DNA of 36,364 bases from Hofstenia miamia (GCA_004352715.1 SCFE01000003.1:2133841-2170204), one strand, 5' to 3'; shown: positions 9,290-20,532, numbered from the stretch's first letter. Made by a program: numbers and translations. The notes: generated by a model not told the origin, from the sequence alone.

Positions 9290-9956
9290 TATTCAAGCAT
9301 TATTAGAGGAAATTGATGAGGATAATAATATTCACATATTTCCTGACTTAAGCCATACACATTTTATGGTAGTTAAGGAGTCTGATAACATCAATGGATT
9401 CTGGATCCTGATCTGCTATAAAGTATTACTATGAAGCAATTCTCAATGAAACTTTATTCTTGGACCTGTACTAAGAATAAATCAATTAAGTGAGAGTGAG
9501 GCTTTTTCCCTTCCTGCAGAATCGCTTTCCAGAAATTCATCATCATAGTAATGCTCTTGAAAGAATCAGGAATTGAGCAAGCAATTGAGTGCAAGGAATT
9601 GAAAACATAATGACAATAAAAAAGTGGCAAATGATAATTTTAATTGAATTGGAAGTCTTCCCAAGAACTAGGTGCATTTCGCTCTTTCCTAAAAATATTG
9701 ATGAATTGTGGTAATTAAGAGATGGTTTTGCCGCCTGCGGAGAAACGATTACATTGCATTCTTTTTTAAAAAAACAACCTTTAAAACAGTATATGAAGAA
9801 ACCATCAAGATCCTTCTCTCCAATTATCTATATTTGTGATAGCTTTGTAGACAACTTACAATGCTATGATATTCCTTTAGAATCACTTACAATTAACGAA
9901 CTATTTCTGGAATATTAAGAGCGCGTGAAGTTTATTCAATGCATTGATATATATAT
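9290..9956 (+). pseudogene. Possible piggyBac-type transposase fossil
   Basis: Three coding-like islands occur in order: ALLEEIDEDNNIHIFPD (about 9298-9350), QNRFPEIHHHSNALERI (about 9519-9570) and a longer one at about 9724-9916 containing FAACGETITLHSFLKKQPLK, QYMKKPSRSF and IYICDSFVDNLQCYDI. The spacing resembles piggyBac transposases: 'RF..I...l.F.dN', then 'DE.m..FKGR...KQY...KP.K.G.K.W...D...GY...F'. Stops separate the islands and the catalytic aspartate before E is a glycine here. I rely on pattern memory, so this is a hypothesis. Confidence 0.38.
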
Positions 9957-9959
9957 ATA

Positions 9960-10488
9960 AACTAGGGAATCCACAAAAATAATGTCGGGACAAGACATGT
10001 ACTATATGTGCATACAAAAACTACAAATGGACTCGCAAATCTGTAGACTATTTGATCGTATAATGTATCTAATGAAATCATGTATTCAAACAGGGCGAAA
10101 CATTGCATCAGACAAATAGTATACAAGTGCGTCATTGCTAAAAAAATTCTAAGAATTGCTGGCTATCAGGCCATCAAAAGGTCCACAAGCAAATATGTTA
10201 TACATTATACTCCAATCCAATTGCAAATAATGCAATAATTGTTCCGTGTCAAGCCAACCGTTAAAAATTCAGTGTAAATTATTCATTTAAATTTCCAAAA
10301 AATGAATAAAAATATTCAATCTCCAAACAAAGTACTTCAATCAATAAAATTCCTTTCAGAAGATCCTTCTACAATATATTTACATTTGTTCGGGTGATCA
10401 ATATTTTATGCTATATGTTCTGTTTAGACAGCAATATTAAAATTTCAATAGTCCATTGATATCTACCAAGACGACTGCCACTAAAAAT
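9960..10488. other. Upstream region of the secreted-protein gene
   Basis: AT-rich, no coding block. The 5' UTR and promoter of the gene at 10489 should be here. No clear TATA/initiator arrangement can be singled out in such AT-rich sequence. Confidence 0.45.
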
Positions 10489-12354
10489 ATGCTGCTTTTG
10501 TTACTGATTATGTGGTTAATGGTTTCCTTCGTACCTGTACATTTGGCAAATATGAATAGTTTCTGTGTTTCTAGTTTGCCAAACATAAAAGAGTTTCGTA
10601 GCTTCGTCATTTGCACATCAAAGGCTAAAAGAAACTATTTGTTAGACGAAAGCAATACATACATTGAATGCAGTATTGAGCATATACAGAGACTTTACAA
10701 TCTTGAATCTCTAACCAGAAGTTCACACTTGCTCAAACGAGTTGAATTTGAAATAATTGATGTAGAAAATGTGCGCAATGCACATGTTGATATAACCTTT
10801 GTGCTGCCTTCAGACTCCATAATCAGATTCCTCATTATTGTCGAATCAAGAGATGATCAACGAAAAACACGATTAGATTATGAAAAACCAGCTAACGAAC
10901 CTTTATCAACCCTTAAAAGACTTACAGCTGATCAACGAAGTAAGATAACTGGACGAATAACAGTAACGGGACGTCATCTTAATGATAACAGAACTGATAT
11001 CTATAAATCATGCGTTATACGAAACACATTCTTAAGTCCAACTGTTACAAGAATACATAATTATACACTATTGATCACATATCAGAATTTTCGCTACGGT
11101 GGCTGGGTACTAGCTTCAGTTGACAATCTAGGTCAGCAGAAGTTCCCTGTATCTTCGAGATCATTTGAACAGTTGGGCTACCAACTACCTCAAAATTATT
11201 CAGTTACAGCATTTTTCAAGTATTTCCTTGTTTTCATAATGGCATGCGAACACGCAAGTGACAAAAATAAAATAGTTTCAAATTCAAAATATCCCTTTGA
11301 AAAACTTCATAATCAATTTAGAGAACTTTACTCACCAATTCCGCGTAACAAGTATGACCTGTATAGTGAAGACTGCAAAACATTGCTGTTTATTAACATG
11401 ATTTCTGGATTAGATCAAGTGTGTTTCTCGGAGTCTCAGCATTACATCTTTATTGTGCACGGTATTCTGAATTATTCGGTTGAGAAAAGAGTGATCGCGA
11501 ATAATAGGCAATATACCGACAATGTATCGTGTAGGACCGATCCTTATCTTCTTCCCAAGTCAATATTCTGTTTCGATGTTAATTACATTGTAAAAATTTC
11601 TTATGTTAATGATAATTTCAACATAGAAGAGTCTCTCTTGCATTTTGAAGTAAATAGAGCAGTGACGTACTTAAAAATTAATAGATTTCGCAAAAATTGT
11701 CAGACTATCCACATACTGTATGTTCATGGAATTGTGAATAGCGTAAGCTGCACGGATATTCGAAATTTTACAATTCATTGTACAGGTACGCAAAGTAACA
11801 ATGCAATTACCATTTTGAGGTTTGCACTGGAAGAACAATCCTGTTCAGGCGCAAAGCTATTTGATGTGTTAATAGATTTTCTAGAAGTAAGTATGGGTTT
11901 GAACAACGGTACATTTTGCAAATCAATTGAACTTGAGCATAACACTATTCACTGTCAAGTCAGTAGTTCTGTTGGAATCGAATTAAACGGCAGGTATGAC
12001 TATTATTATGAATACAATGACATTTTTATAAATGTTGGGATTTGTGATTTGGAAAGACCCTTATATGAAAATGTTCCTCTTCAACTCAAAGGCTATATTG
12101 ATAATGATCACGAAATTGATACTGTTACGGCAATGGAAGCACATAATGGGTGTGAATATTTCGCTTATCTTACTTCCATCATCTTTACTACATTAGAAAC
12201 AGATATGCTTGGTGATTACCGATTATCAAAAGATTTCCCATGTTCTTCCCAAACCTCTATTATCACCTTAATTGATGTAGATGATAATGGTTTCGCTGAT
12301 CTGATCTGTACAGAAGATAGTGTTCTCTATGTATCCTTTAACAAAATTTCATAA
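10489..12354 (+). CDS. Secreted protein of unknown family, degenerate FG-GAP-like repeats
   Basis: I do not recognise this family. The open frame extends upstream to 10456, but the first ATG is at 10489 and places a textbook signal peptide at the N-terminus (MLLLLLIMWLMVSFVPVHLA), which decides the start; the mature protein would begin near NMNSFC. The product is 621 residues, uninterrupted and intronless. It has about 20 spread cysteines and several N-glycosylation sequons (NRT, NYT, NYS, NVS, NFT, NGT), as expected for an extracellular protein. No other convincing membrane segment is seen. The C-terminus reads TLIDVDDNGFADLICTE, an FG-GAP/VCBS-type calcium-loop pattern. Weaker copies are FINMISGLDQVCFSES, ILYVHGIVNSVSCTD and GYIDNDHEIDTVTA. 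A divergent beta-propeller-like fold is therefore inferred. Its function is unknown. Confidence 0.85.
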   Translation: MLLLLLIMWLMVSFVPVHLANMNSFCVSSLPNIKEFRSFVICTSKAKRNYLLDESNTYIECSIEHIQRLYNLESLTRSSHLLKRVEFEIIDVENVRNAHVDITFVLPSDSIIRFLIIVESRDDQRKTRLDYEKPANEPLSTLKRLTADQRSKITGRITVTGRHLNDNRTDIYKSCVIRNTFLSPTVTRIHNYTLLITYQNFRYGGWVLASVDNLGQQKFPVSSRSFEQLGYQLPQNYSVTAFFKYFLVFIMACEHASDKNKIVSNSKYPFEKLHNQFRELYSPIPRNKYDLYSEDCKTLLFINMISGLDQVCFSESQHYIFIVHGILNYSVEKRVIANNRQYTDNVSCRTDPYLLPKSIFCFDVNYIVKISYVNDNFNIEESLLHFEVNRAVTYLKINRFRKNCQTIHILYVHGIVNSVSCTDIRNFTIHCTGTQSNNAITILRFALEEQSCSGAKLFDVLIDFLEVSMGLNNGTFCKSIELEHNTIHCQVSSSVGIELNGRYDYYYEYNDIFINVGICDLERPLYENVPLQLKGYIDNDHEIDTVTAMEAHNGCEYFAYLTSIIFTTLETDMLGDYRLSKDFPCSSQTSIITLIDVDDNGFADLICTEDSVLYVSFNKIS

Positions 12355-12439
12355 CAATGTTGATTAAATATCCTTGACAATACAATCAACTTAACTTATG
12401 TTTGTATTGAATAGAAAATGTGATAGCAGTTTTTGGAAA

Positions 12440-12509
12440 TTATTATTATTATTACTATTATTATTATTATTATTAATAATATTATTTTTATTATTATTAT
12501 TATTATTAT
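12440..12509. repeat. (TTA)n microsatellite
   Basis: Imperfect TTA/ATT repeat about 70 bp long. It generates a poly-leucine open frame that should not be read as a gene. Confidence 0.9.
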
Positions 12510-12519
12510 CTCATCACAA

Positions 12520-13310
12520 GCAAGATCCAAAAAGACATGTTAAATCCGTCATCATCAACACGGGTCTTATCGATGCTCACTCAAAACTTCAAAGCAAAGC
12601 TAAAAGTTCTCATCAATCAGGTTTGTTCTAAATTCACTCCACGCTATATCCATTTTCTTGAGATCACACATGTATACCACGATTCAAATCTTTAAAGAAA
12701 TCCCATCATTCAGCAATCAATGAAGTCATTCACAGTCTATTTTCCAGCAACATATCAGTCGTTCCTGTCTTCAACCAATTTCTTTCTTCACCTCGTGTCG
12801 TAAATCCTAATCTACTGGCCCGCGATGGAATTCATTTCTCTCGACATGGTGTATTCTGCATGACATAGATATTTCAAGATTGTCTTTCAACTCGACAATT
12901 TTATCACACATCTCTTCGAAGAACACACACATCATATTCTCAAGCTCTATCTGCCTCAGCATGTCGGCCTCCTTTGATACCTACACCCCTTCTACGCCCA
13001 ATCTTCACATGATCTCCCATCAACTGCGCTACAAATCTTCAATGAATAGTCTAAGATCTTTCTTATTCTCAAGCAACTTCTCACTCTCCTCAACGTTCGC
13101 ATTTATTGGAAAAAGACCTTCAACAAATCACTCAGCATGTGCTCTACGAACTTCTTAATCGATCTTAAAAGGAGGTTAGTTTTATCTATTTTAATATTGT
13201 ATTTAATTTTATTTGCACACTACAAGTATTGACATTTCATAACCCCAACTAAGAATTCAATTCATTATCATTGCAGTAAATAAAGTTTTTCAAACAAAAA
13301 TCTCAATTTA
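12520..13310 (+). pseudogene. LINE 5' module remnant with SGNH-like DGIH block
   Basis: A decayed coding region whose clearest piece is VVNPNLLARDGIHFSRHG (about 12798-12853), again the D-x-x-H signature of an SGNH-hydrolase/esterase module. An upstream island reads SVIINTGLIDAHSKLQSKAK. Downstream, 12880-13160 is serine/threonine/proline-rich in all readable frames, like a LINE ORF1 linker. It directly precedes the endonuclease at 13311 on the same strand, so the two are probably parts of one element. Confidence 0.45.
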
Positions 13311-14133
13311 TTGATCGCAACCATTAAATGTAAATTAATTTTGTTTATTTTTGAAACATTCAGAAATCTCATTAATAAATTACTTTTAATTTCTGGAGAT
13401 ATAGAATGTAATCCCGTTGCTTTTTATACTGAGGATAAACTGAAAAAAATTAAAACGTATGAAAATAATTATAAAATAGCTTATCTAAATGTAAGAAGTT
13501 TATCAGCAAATAAAAATGAATTTTTTCGTATTGCTAGGGAAATTTGGAGAAATACCATATTTGCTTTAACTGGATTAATGTTGCTAATTCCTAGATTTAT
13601 TAAAGCTAGAACACGATTGGATTTAGAAATTGAAGATAGTCGATATGAAAGTCTATGGATAGAATTTCCTTCGGCAAATTTAAACGTAAAACTGAATTAC
13701 TTAATGTTTGCTATAATCCCCACAAAAATCTCTTGTCACATTTTATTGAACACAAAAAGATGGAACTAGATATTGCTATAAACGAAAATAAATCTATAAA
13801 TATTCTAGGTGACTTTAATGCTAACTTCTTTACGAAATATGAATCAGAAAAAATCTATAACATATGCAATGAATATTGTCCAAATATTGTAAATGACAGC
13901 ATTTCTACTAGGAATAATTATGTAATTGATTACTTCCTAATGATACTTCTTTGAATTTCCGTACTTACGTATTTGAATCGTTTAGTGATCACAATTTATG
14001 TATTTTTGTTAGCAATCATTCTCCTAAAATTCCAGCAAGAAAATTTATCTATAAACGGGATTATACGTACTTCTCGGACAAAGAATTCGAAAATTTATTA
14101 AAAAATATTGTTTGGGACTACATTATACCTTAA
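13311..14133 (+). pseudogene. LINE apurinic-type endonuclease with decayed 2A-like motif
   Basis: The N-terminus of the second LINE protein, broken by a frameshift near 13690-13760 and another near 13950. Near its start LLLISGDIECNPVAF (motif at 13392-13421) matches the 2A-like ribosome-skipping signature of LINEs (D-V/I-E-x-N-P-G-P), except that the final GP is VA. The endonuclease-exonuclease-phosphatase fold follows: KIAYLNVRSLSANKNEFF, then IFALTGLML where ETWL is expected, INILGDFNANFF (GDFN block) and SFSDHNLCIFV (SDH catalytic block). The altered ETWL glutamate and the frameshifts mean it is inactive. No initiating ATG is seen at 13311, as expected if it was once fused downstream of ORF1. 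Confidence 0.7.
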
Positions 14134-14640
14134 AATCAGGGAATGATATGTTAAAATTTATTGAAAAACAACTCGATTTTGCTTTAATTACTTTGACCCC
14201 ATATAGACGAAAACTTGTTGAGAAAAGCTACGCTTCGTTAATCAGAATCAACAGGATTCCGCTGAGATTGGGAACCACGTCGCTTATAAGAATCAATTAG
14301 ATCAATTTGCTCGCGCAACTCCGCGTGATATTAATTGGGCAATCATCTCGACGCTAAAAAATTATTAATTGGGCTGGCAATAAATAACTGGTTGGGTAAT
14401 TGGGTTGGGCCCCAATTAATTGGTATTAATTGTAATTGGGTTGGGATCCCTGATAAGCGCGCCTTCCTCCCCAAAAGCACGAGTTCCACGACAATTGTCA
14501 CCTTGCTCTCTTATAGAAATAGTACTGAATTGTTAGCTGGCTTTAATGACTCTCAGCACAAAATCTTTTCTAAGGAATTTAGATTCATTAGGAGTAAAAA
14601 TTGTGAAGTTATTAAAATAAGATAAGATATTATATTCATT
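14134..14640 (+). pseudogene. Degraded continuation of the LINE
   Basis: Coding-like words continue for about 100 bp (ITLTPYRRKLVEKSYA), as in the linker before a LINE reverse transcriptase, but no RT motif follows. 14330-14450 is a low-complexity stretch built from repeated AATTGGGTTGGG-like words. The element appears to be truncated here. Confidence 0.4.
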
Positions 14641-14712
14641 AATTAGACAAATATTGACAATTATAAACTAGTAATTTATCTGAATAGCGTCAAAAAATAT
14701 GCAGAAATATCT

Positions 14713-14748
<36 letters not shown>

Positions 14749-15289
14749 CGAAAAAATATATGCAATAAATCTACTAGGCTGGGATAAATTGTTAAGATAT
14801 CTTTGGCGTGAGCTGACTTTTGAAATTTTGATCTACATTTTAAAAAGTCTTAATTTTTCAAAGGTCCTTAAGCTTTGAATTCTACGTTTGAATTGCTGTA
14901 TAATGAATGATTTTCAGCAAGGTTTTTCTGTACTTAATGCAGGTGAAATGTTTTCATCTTGAGTTTTGTTTATGAATAAAACCACACATTGAAATCGTAT
15001 TATAACGTGGTAAGTACTAATTAAAATTTAAAACAGTCAACATATTTTTCTAAATAACAAGCTGTCTTGGAAATGTTCTAAGTTATTAAAGCATTTTTTC
15101 TTTGAATCATTCAATGCCAATTTTTTAATGAAAAGAGAGAAGAAAGATTTATTTATTTAGGTACCCGCAACCCGAAGGTTGAATAGTAGTACACGTATAC
15201 AAATAAAGGGAAAAATGTGACATAGGTACAAAAAAGGAATGATTGCTTGACGATCTGGAAATGTGTATCCTCATGTACCATAGAAAGTG
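14641..15289. other. No gene seen; (AT)n tract and probable LINE 3' UTR
   Basis: Contains an (AT)n microsatellite at 14716-14747. The part from about 15150 to 15289 abuts the minus-strand LINE ORF and is probably its 3' UTR. It has a small direct repeat, AGAAAGTGTC twice, at about 15281-15300. Confidence 0.5.
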
Positions 15290-17482
15290 TCAGAAAGTGT
15301 CATAACTTCGGTTGATTTGAGGGTATACGAACGACTTGGACGCCCTTGTAGTGCAATAATGGGGCTGCCAGCAGCGCTGATTGCGGAGATCGTGGCCAGA
15401 TTGAGATTTGGTTGGTGGTAGCAATAAGTGAAGCGGGTGCCGTTCATTTTGCATTTGTTTCCATAGGCGATCACAAGCCATTTGACGTCTTGTACATAAA
15501 GTATCGCATTTAGAGATTTGCAGTGCCTCAGTGTAATGGTGATTCGGAAACAGGAACTTAAGAGCTCGTTTCTGAATTGACTCAATATTGTTCGACAAAG
15601 CCGCAGATAATCCGTGATGCCAAAGCGGAGACGCATACTCTAATACAGATCTAATTAGAGAATTGTATATGATGATGATGTCAGGCGTTGGCAGTTGGCT
15701 TCGTTTGAGCTCTTTCAAAAAGTGGAGTCTCTTCGATGCTTTCTTAATAATAACATGGACATGTCGGTCCCACTTGAGATTATGTTGGATAGTCACGCCC
15801 AGCAACATAGCAGAATCCGTCCGGGTAACGGTGCTGTCATTAAGTAAGATTTCAGGAGGCATTTCAAAGTCTTTTAGGAATGAAACTGTCAACTCTTTGG
15901 TTTTCTTTACATTAATTTCGGAGCTGTTGATGTTACACCAGTTTTGGACCTGATTTATGACATTATTATCATCCAGAACACTATTTCTATGCATAAGATG
16001 CCAGGCAGTGGTATCATCGACGAATTTGGTGTGATGTCTCCAGTGAAGCAATAGGTCATTAACAAACAGAACATATAACCATGGACCAATTTTGGTACCT
16101 TGGGTAACACCTGCAATGACTGGCTTCCAATCAGATGATGTACCGTCAGGTAAGCGCACCCTTTGTTTGCGGTTGGTCAAGAACGAACGAATCCAGGCAA
16201 CAGTAGCACAACTTACACCTATTCGACAGAGCTTATCTAATATCAAGGGGTGACTGACAAAGTCAAACGCCTTTCGAAAGTCAAAGAGAAAAATTCGAAG
16301 GTAAGTGTCTTTCGATTCAAGCTGAGAGACCCATTGGTGAGTGATTTCTAGAAGAGCCATTAGGGTGGAACGACCGGGAACAACTCCATATTGTTTTGGA
16401 TCAAGGACGAAACATATCTTCGGTTTAAGTTCTTGGTCAATGATGACGTTCTCAATAATTTTAGCTATTGAATGGGTCAAGGAAATAGGCCTCAAGTCTG
16501 TTAGAGGGCAAACCACAGGTTTTTTCTTCTCAATCGGAATAACATCAGCAACAGTAAATGGTGAAGCAGAACAATGGTTGAGCGATGAGTTGATAAGTAA
16601 TGAAATAGGCAGAGCGAGCTCAAAACTAAAGCGTTTCAAAATCCAATTTGGTAACGTATTAAGGTTGTGATCAGGTCCCGAGGCTTTCCGGGAACTAAGC
16701 TTATCCAACATGTAGTACACCGATAATTCGTCGATATGAAGGAGAGTAGGAAAGGCCTCCGATACAACACCTTGTTGAAGGGGGACAAAGTGAGCAACAG
16801 AATAAGTAAACTGAGTGTTGATTTCATCAGCCAGTTGTGGAGCCGTCAGCTCCTTTAGATTGCCACTAATAGCCAGTGACTTCGCATTTCTAGTATTAGA
16901 ACCACACATAGTTTTGATATGTGACCACCATTAAATGGCTTGTCATACTTCAACTTCTTGACACATCTATCATAATATGATGTTCGGGAAGTCGTTATGA
17001 GCCTATTTATTTGATTACGTAATTTTCTGAACTTAATGAACTGACCTGATCGGAGGGCAACTTGTTTCATGCGCATCAGCTGTTTGAGTTTCGTAGTGAT
17101 CCAAGGTTTATCGTTCGAGAACCTTGTAATCTTCTTAAAAGGCAAATGGTAGTTAACCATGCTGGCCATGATGTTTGAGAAGGCATCCCATTGCTCGATA
17201 AACGTGTCATATAACCCAAGTTTTTCATACCAATTGATAGAAACCAGTGACTTACCAAACAACGTTAATGTAGTCTCGCTAACATCTCGTATCCAGGATT
17301 CCTTCTTACTTACTTCGTTTAGGTTGCTAGAGACTAGAAGCACTGACAGGTGATGGCAGCCGCCAATACTAGGAAGTTGGAGACAACTCTCAAAAAGATT
17401 GGAACTCGGTCACCAGGAATTGAGTATTTAGTTCGTTGAAATCGCCTCCCAAGAGAACAGCGTAATTGGGAAACCTACTTTC
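15290..17482 (-). pseudogene. LINE endonuclease/reverse transcriptase, nearly intact
   Basis: A 5'-truncated non-LTR retrotransposon on the minus strand. It begins in the endonuclease (YAVLLGGDFNELN near 17435-17475; one or more frame breaks to 17343), then reads openly to about 16930 (NDKPWITTKLKQLMRMKQVA, SRTSYYDRCVKKLKYDKPFN). A one-base frameshift near 16925-16935 switches to a frame open to 15290 for over 530 codons. RT motifs in order: LRPISLTHSIAKIIENVI, QYGVVPGRSTLMALL, RIFLFDFRKAFDFVSHPLI (motif A), AGVTQGTKIGPWLYVLFVND (motif B), TKFVDDTTAWHL (motif C with FVDD) and MLLGVTIQHNLKWDRHV. The thumb ends with VLEYASPLWHHGLSAALSNN. All polymerase aspartates are kept, so the insertion is young. 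The clade is not certain; the FVDDT variant suggests a CR1/L2-like group. Confidence 0.88.
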
Positions 17483-18957
17483 CCCATCTTTTTTTATTAG
17501 TATGCTATTACACAACATAACTCAACTTCTGCATACACGACAATAGACAATATGAAATTATGCTAAACGTATAATTTGATTGGCTTAAACAAAAAGCAAA
17601 TAAATTTGGATCTACAGATATTGGTCCTTATTTATGTAATAGATAGAACTATGCAAATAGTTTTGTTATAGATTTTTATTAAAGATTATCGATTTGCTTT
17701 ATTGTCTTTACAAAGTCAAGTAATGACAGGAAATATATAGGTCAGGTCAAAAAAGTGGCGCAAATAGCAGTTTTAACTGAGTTTAAAAAACGGTGATAGC
17801 TCCTCTTTGACAACGAATGGGGTATTCGTTATTTATACTTTTTATGTTTTAACGATCACAGTGGTCAGGTTGATGTGTTAATCAACTTATGCTTACAAAA
17901 ATATTTTGACAATTTTTTACAATTCAATTCTATAGATTCAACTGCTAGGTGCATTGATGTATTATCAATATATTCTACACAGATATAAACCAAAAATTTC
18001 TCAGAAAATTTCAGGTGCAGCTAAATTGGGTTATCAAAGAAGCAATAAATAATCATAGCTTTAACAAAAATAATGAATACAGAAAAATGTCAAACTTATT
18101 TCTACTCCACAATGTTATATCTATATAAAAGTCCTAACAACGTTTTCAAAATATTTAACAATGCTTTCCATATCCTCTTGAGACACAATTTGTACAATTT
18201 TACACATTTAGAAACTAGGTTTTTAGAGATATAAATTTGTCTTCGACCTTGAATATCTTTATTTATTAAACTAGGCTACTTTTTCATTATCTTAAAATAA
18301 GTGTGGTCTAATTATTGGTATAATTTAGTATTGAAGGAACTTTGTAAAAATTAGCATTCCGCAAAAGGAAGAATATGGTGAAACTAGTTGAATTTGAGTT
18401 ATTCACAAATCACTAGATAGCTTCACAAGAAACTAGTTTTTGCATCATTTTTTATCTTATTCGTAAGACACTCTAAATAAAATGTTTTAGACAAAAATAT
18501 GTCATTAAAATAATATGACTTTGTACAAAATTACATGATTAAGTCACAATGTATACAAATTTGCTCAAACAATTTCAATGAAAATAATAGCCATAGAAAA
18601 AATTTCGTAATGTCATCAGAAACAATTAAGGCTAGCAGTGCTGAGTCGCCATGTAAATTTTTTAGCAATTCCATACAATGTGAATGTCTGAAGGGGATAT
18701 AACAAAAATAACTTTCTTCATGCAAAATTATTTAATAAACAAGATTTAAAAACTTTAAGATTGACATTAAAAATGCTTTCACACCTATAATATAAAACGA
18801 CTTAAATGTCGAGGTTATAAATTTTACAATCCTGATTAATCTATTAATAGAAATTCCCATCGCCATAACCCGAGTTAACTATTATTTGTAAATATTCCTT
18901 GTTTTGTTTCTTTTTATTTGTATTTTTTTCTTGACGCTTTCAGAATTGAATCTAATT
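17483..18957. other. No gene seen
   Basis: About 1.5 kb of AT-rich sequence. I found no coding island, RNA gene or terminal repeat. Upstream parts of the Penelope-like element that follows may have decayed here beyond recognition. Confidence 0.5.
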
Positions 18958-19532
18958 GACAAGAATATTCAAAAGAGATTGAAACTAAGAACAAATTTCA
19001 TTTTTTGAATGTACAAATAATTAGAAAAGATAACAAATTTGAAACTGGAATCTATTATAAACCACAGGATTGTTATTGAACTACAACTGAAATACGCCTT
19101 TAAATTACAAAATATCATTAATTAAAGGTTGTATTCATCGAATATTTGACAATTGCAGCACATATAGAACAATTAACCAAGAAATAGGAAAACTTAAGAT
19201 CGAATTAAAGAAGAATGAATATCCAAATAATTTCATAGATCGACATATTAAGAAATCATTAGAAGACATTTTAATTAAAAACAAAAGATCAAAAAACAAT
19301 CAAACTAATTATGAACATTGTTTTAAGATCGAATATAGAGGACTTCATACCGAAAACATGATCAAAGAACTCAAAAAATATCAATAATTAAAGAAAATGT
19401 TAGATTTATATATAGCAATCATAAGCTAAGAACAAAATTTCAATTAAAATCTACAACTGAAGAAACCAATAAGTCAAATATAATTTATCAAATCAAATGC
19501 ATCTGTGGTGAAGATTATATTGGTTTTTCTAG
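18958..19532 (+). pseudogene. Penelope-like element: RT end and GIY-YIG endonuclease start
   Basis: Penelope-like elements (PLEs) encode an RT joined to a GIY-YIG nuclease. Three islands in shifted frames give the order: FHFLNVQIIRKDNKFETGIY then YKP (18990-19065; the 'FLD..I.r......t..YrKPT' block after the RT palm), then NYKISLIKGCIHRIFDNCS, INQEIGKLKIELKKNEYP and NNFIDRHIKKSLEDILIKN (RT thumb/linker), then FKIEYRGLHTENMIKELKK. Lastly, KSNIIYQIKCICGEDYIGFS (about 19475-19529) carries both halves of the GIY-YIG signature. Frameshifts lie near 19065 and 19385, so it was dead before the gap. The sequence stops at a run of 1000 N. Confidence 0.75.
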
Positions 19533-20532
19533 NNNNNNNNNNNNNNNNNNNNNNNNNNNNNNNNNNNNNNNNNNNNNNNNNNNNNNNNNNNNNNNNNNNN
19601 NNNNNNNNNNNNNNNNNNNNNNNNNNNNNNNNNNNNNNNNNNNNNNNNNNNNNNNNNNNNNNNNNNNNNNNNNNNNNNNNNNNNNNNNNNNNNNNNNNNN
19701 NNNNNNNNNNNNNNNNNNNNNNNNNNNNNNNNNNNNNNNNNNNNNNNNNNNNNNNNNNNNNNNNNNNNNNNNNNNNNNNNNNNNNNNNNNNNNNNNNNNN
19801 NNNNNNNNNNNNNNNNNNNNNNNNNNNNNNNNNNNNNNNNNNNNNNNNNNNNNNNNNNNNNNNNNNNNNNNNNNNNNNNNNNNNNNNNNNNNNNNNNNNN
19901 NNNNNNNNNNNNNNNNNNNNNNNNNNNNNNNNNNNNNNNNNNNNNNNNNNNNNNNNNNNNNNNNNNNNNNNNNNNNNNNNNNNNNNNNNNNNNNNNNNNN
20001 NNNNNNNNNNNNNNNNNNNNNNNNNNNNNNNNNNNNNNNNNNNNNNNNNNNNNNNNNNNNNNNNNNNNNNNNNNNNNNNNNNNNNNNNNNNNNNNNNNNN
20101 NNNNNNNNNNNNNNNNNNNNNNNNNNNNNNNNNNNNNNNNNNNNNNNNNNNNNNNNNNNNNNNNNNNNNNNNNNNNNNNNNNNNNNNNNNNNNNNNNNNN
20201 NNNNNNNNNNNNNNNNNNNNNNNNNNNNNNNNNNNNNNNNNNNNNNNNNNNNNNNNNNNNNNNNNNNNNNNNNNNNNNNNNNNNNNNNNNNNNNNNNNNN
20301 NNNNNNNNNNNNNNNNNNNNNNNNNNNNNNNNNNNNNNNNNNNNNNNNNNNNNNNNNNNNNNNNNNNNNNNNNNNNNNNNNNNNNNNNNNNNNNNNNNNN
20401 NNNNNNNNNNNNNNNNNNNNNNNNNNNNNNNNNNNNNNNNNNNNNNNNNNNNNNNNNNNNNNNNNNNNNNNNNNNNNNNNNNNNNNNNNNNNNNNNNNNN
20501 NNNNNNNNNNNNNNNNNNNNNNNNNNNNNNNN
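19533..20532. other. Assembly gap of exactly 1000 N
   Basis: Unresolved bases. The round length suggests a placeholder, so the true distance is unknown. It hides the rest of the PLE endonuclease. Confidence 0.99.

Noticed and set aside
12398-12631. 77-codon open frame with a poly-leucine run
   Set aside because: Produced by the (TTA)n microsatellite; no protein-like sequence beyond it except the LINE island noted.
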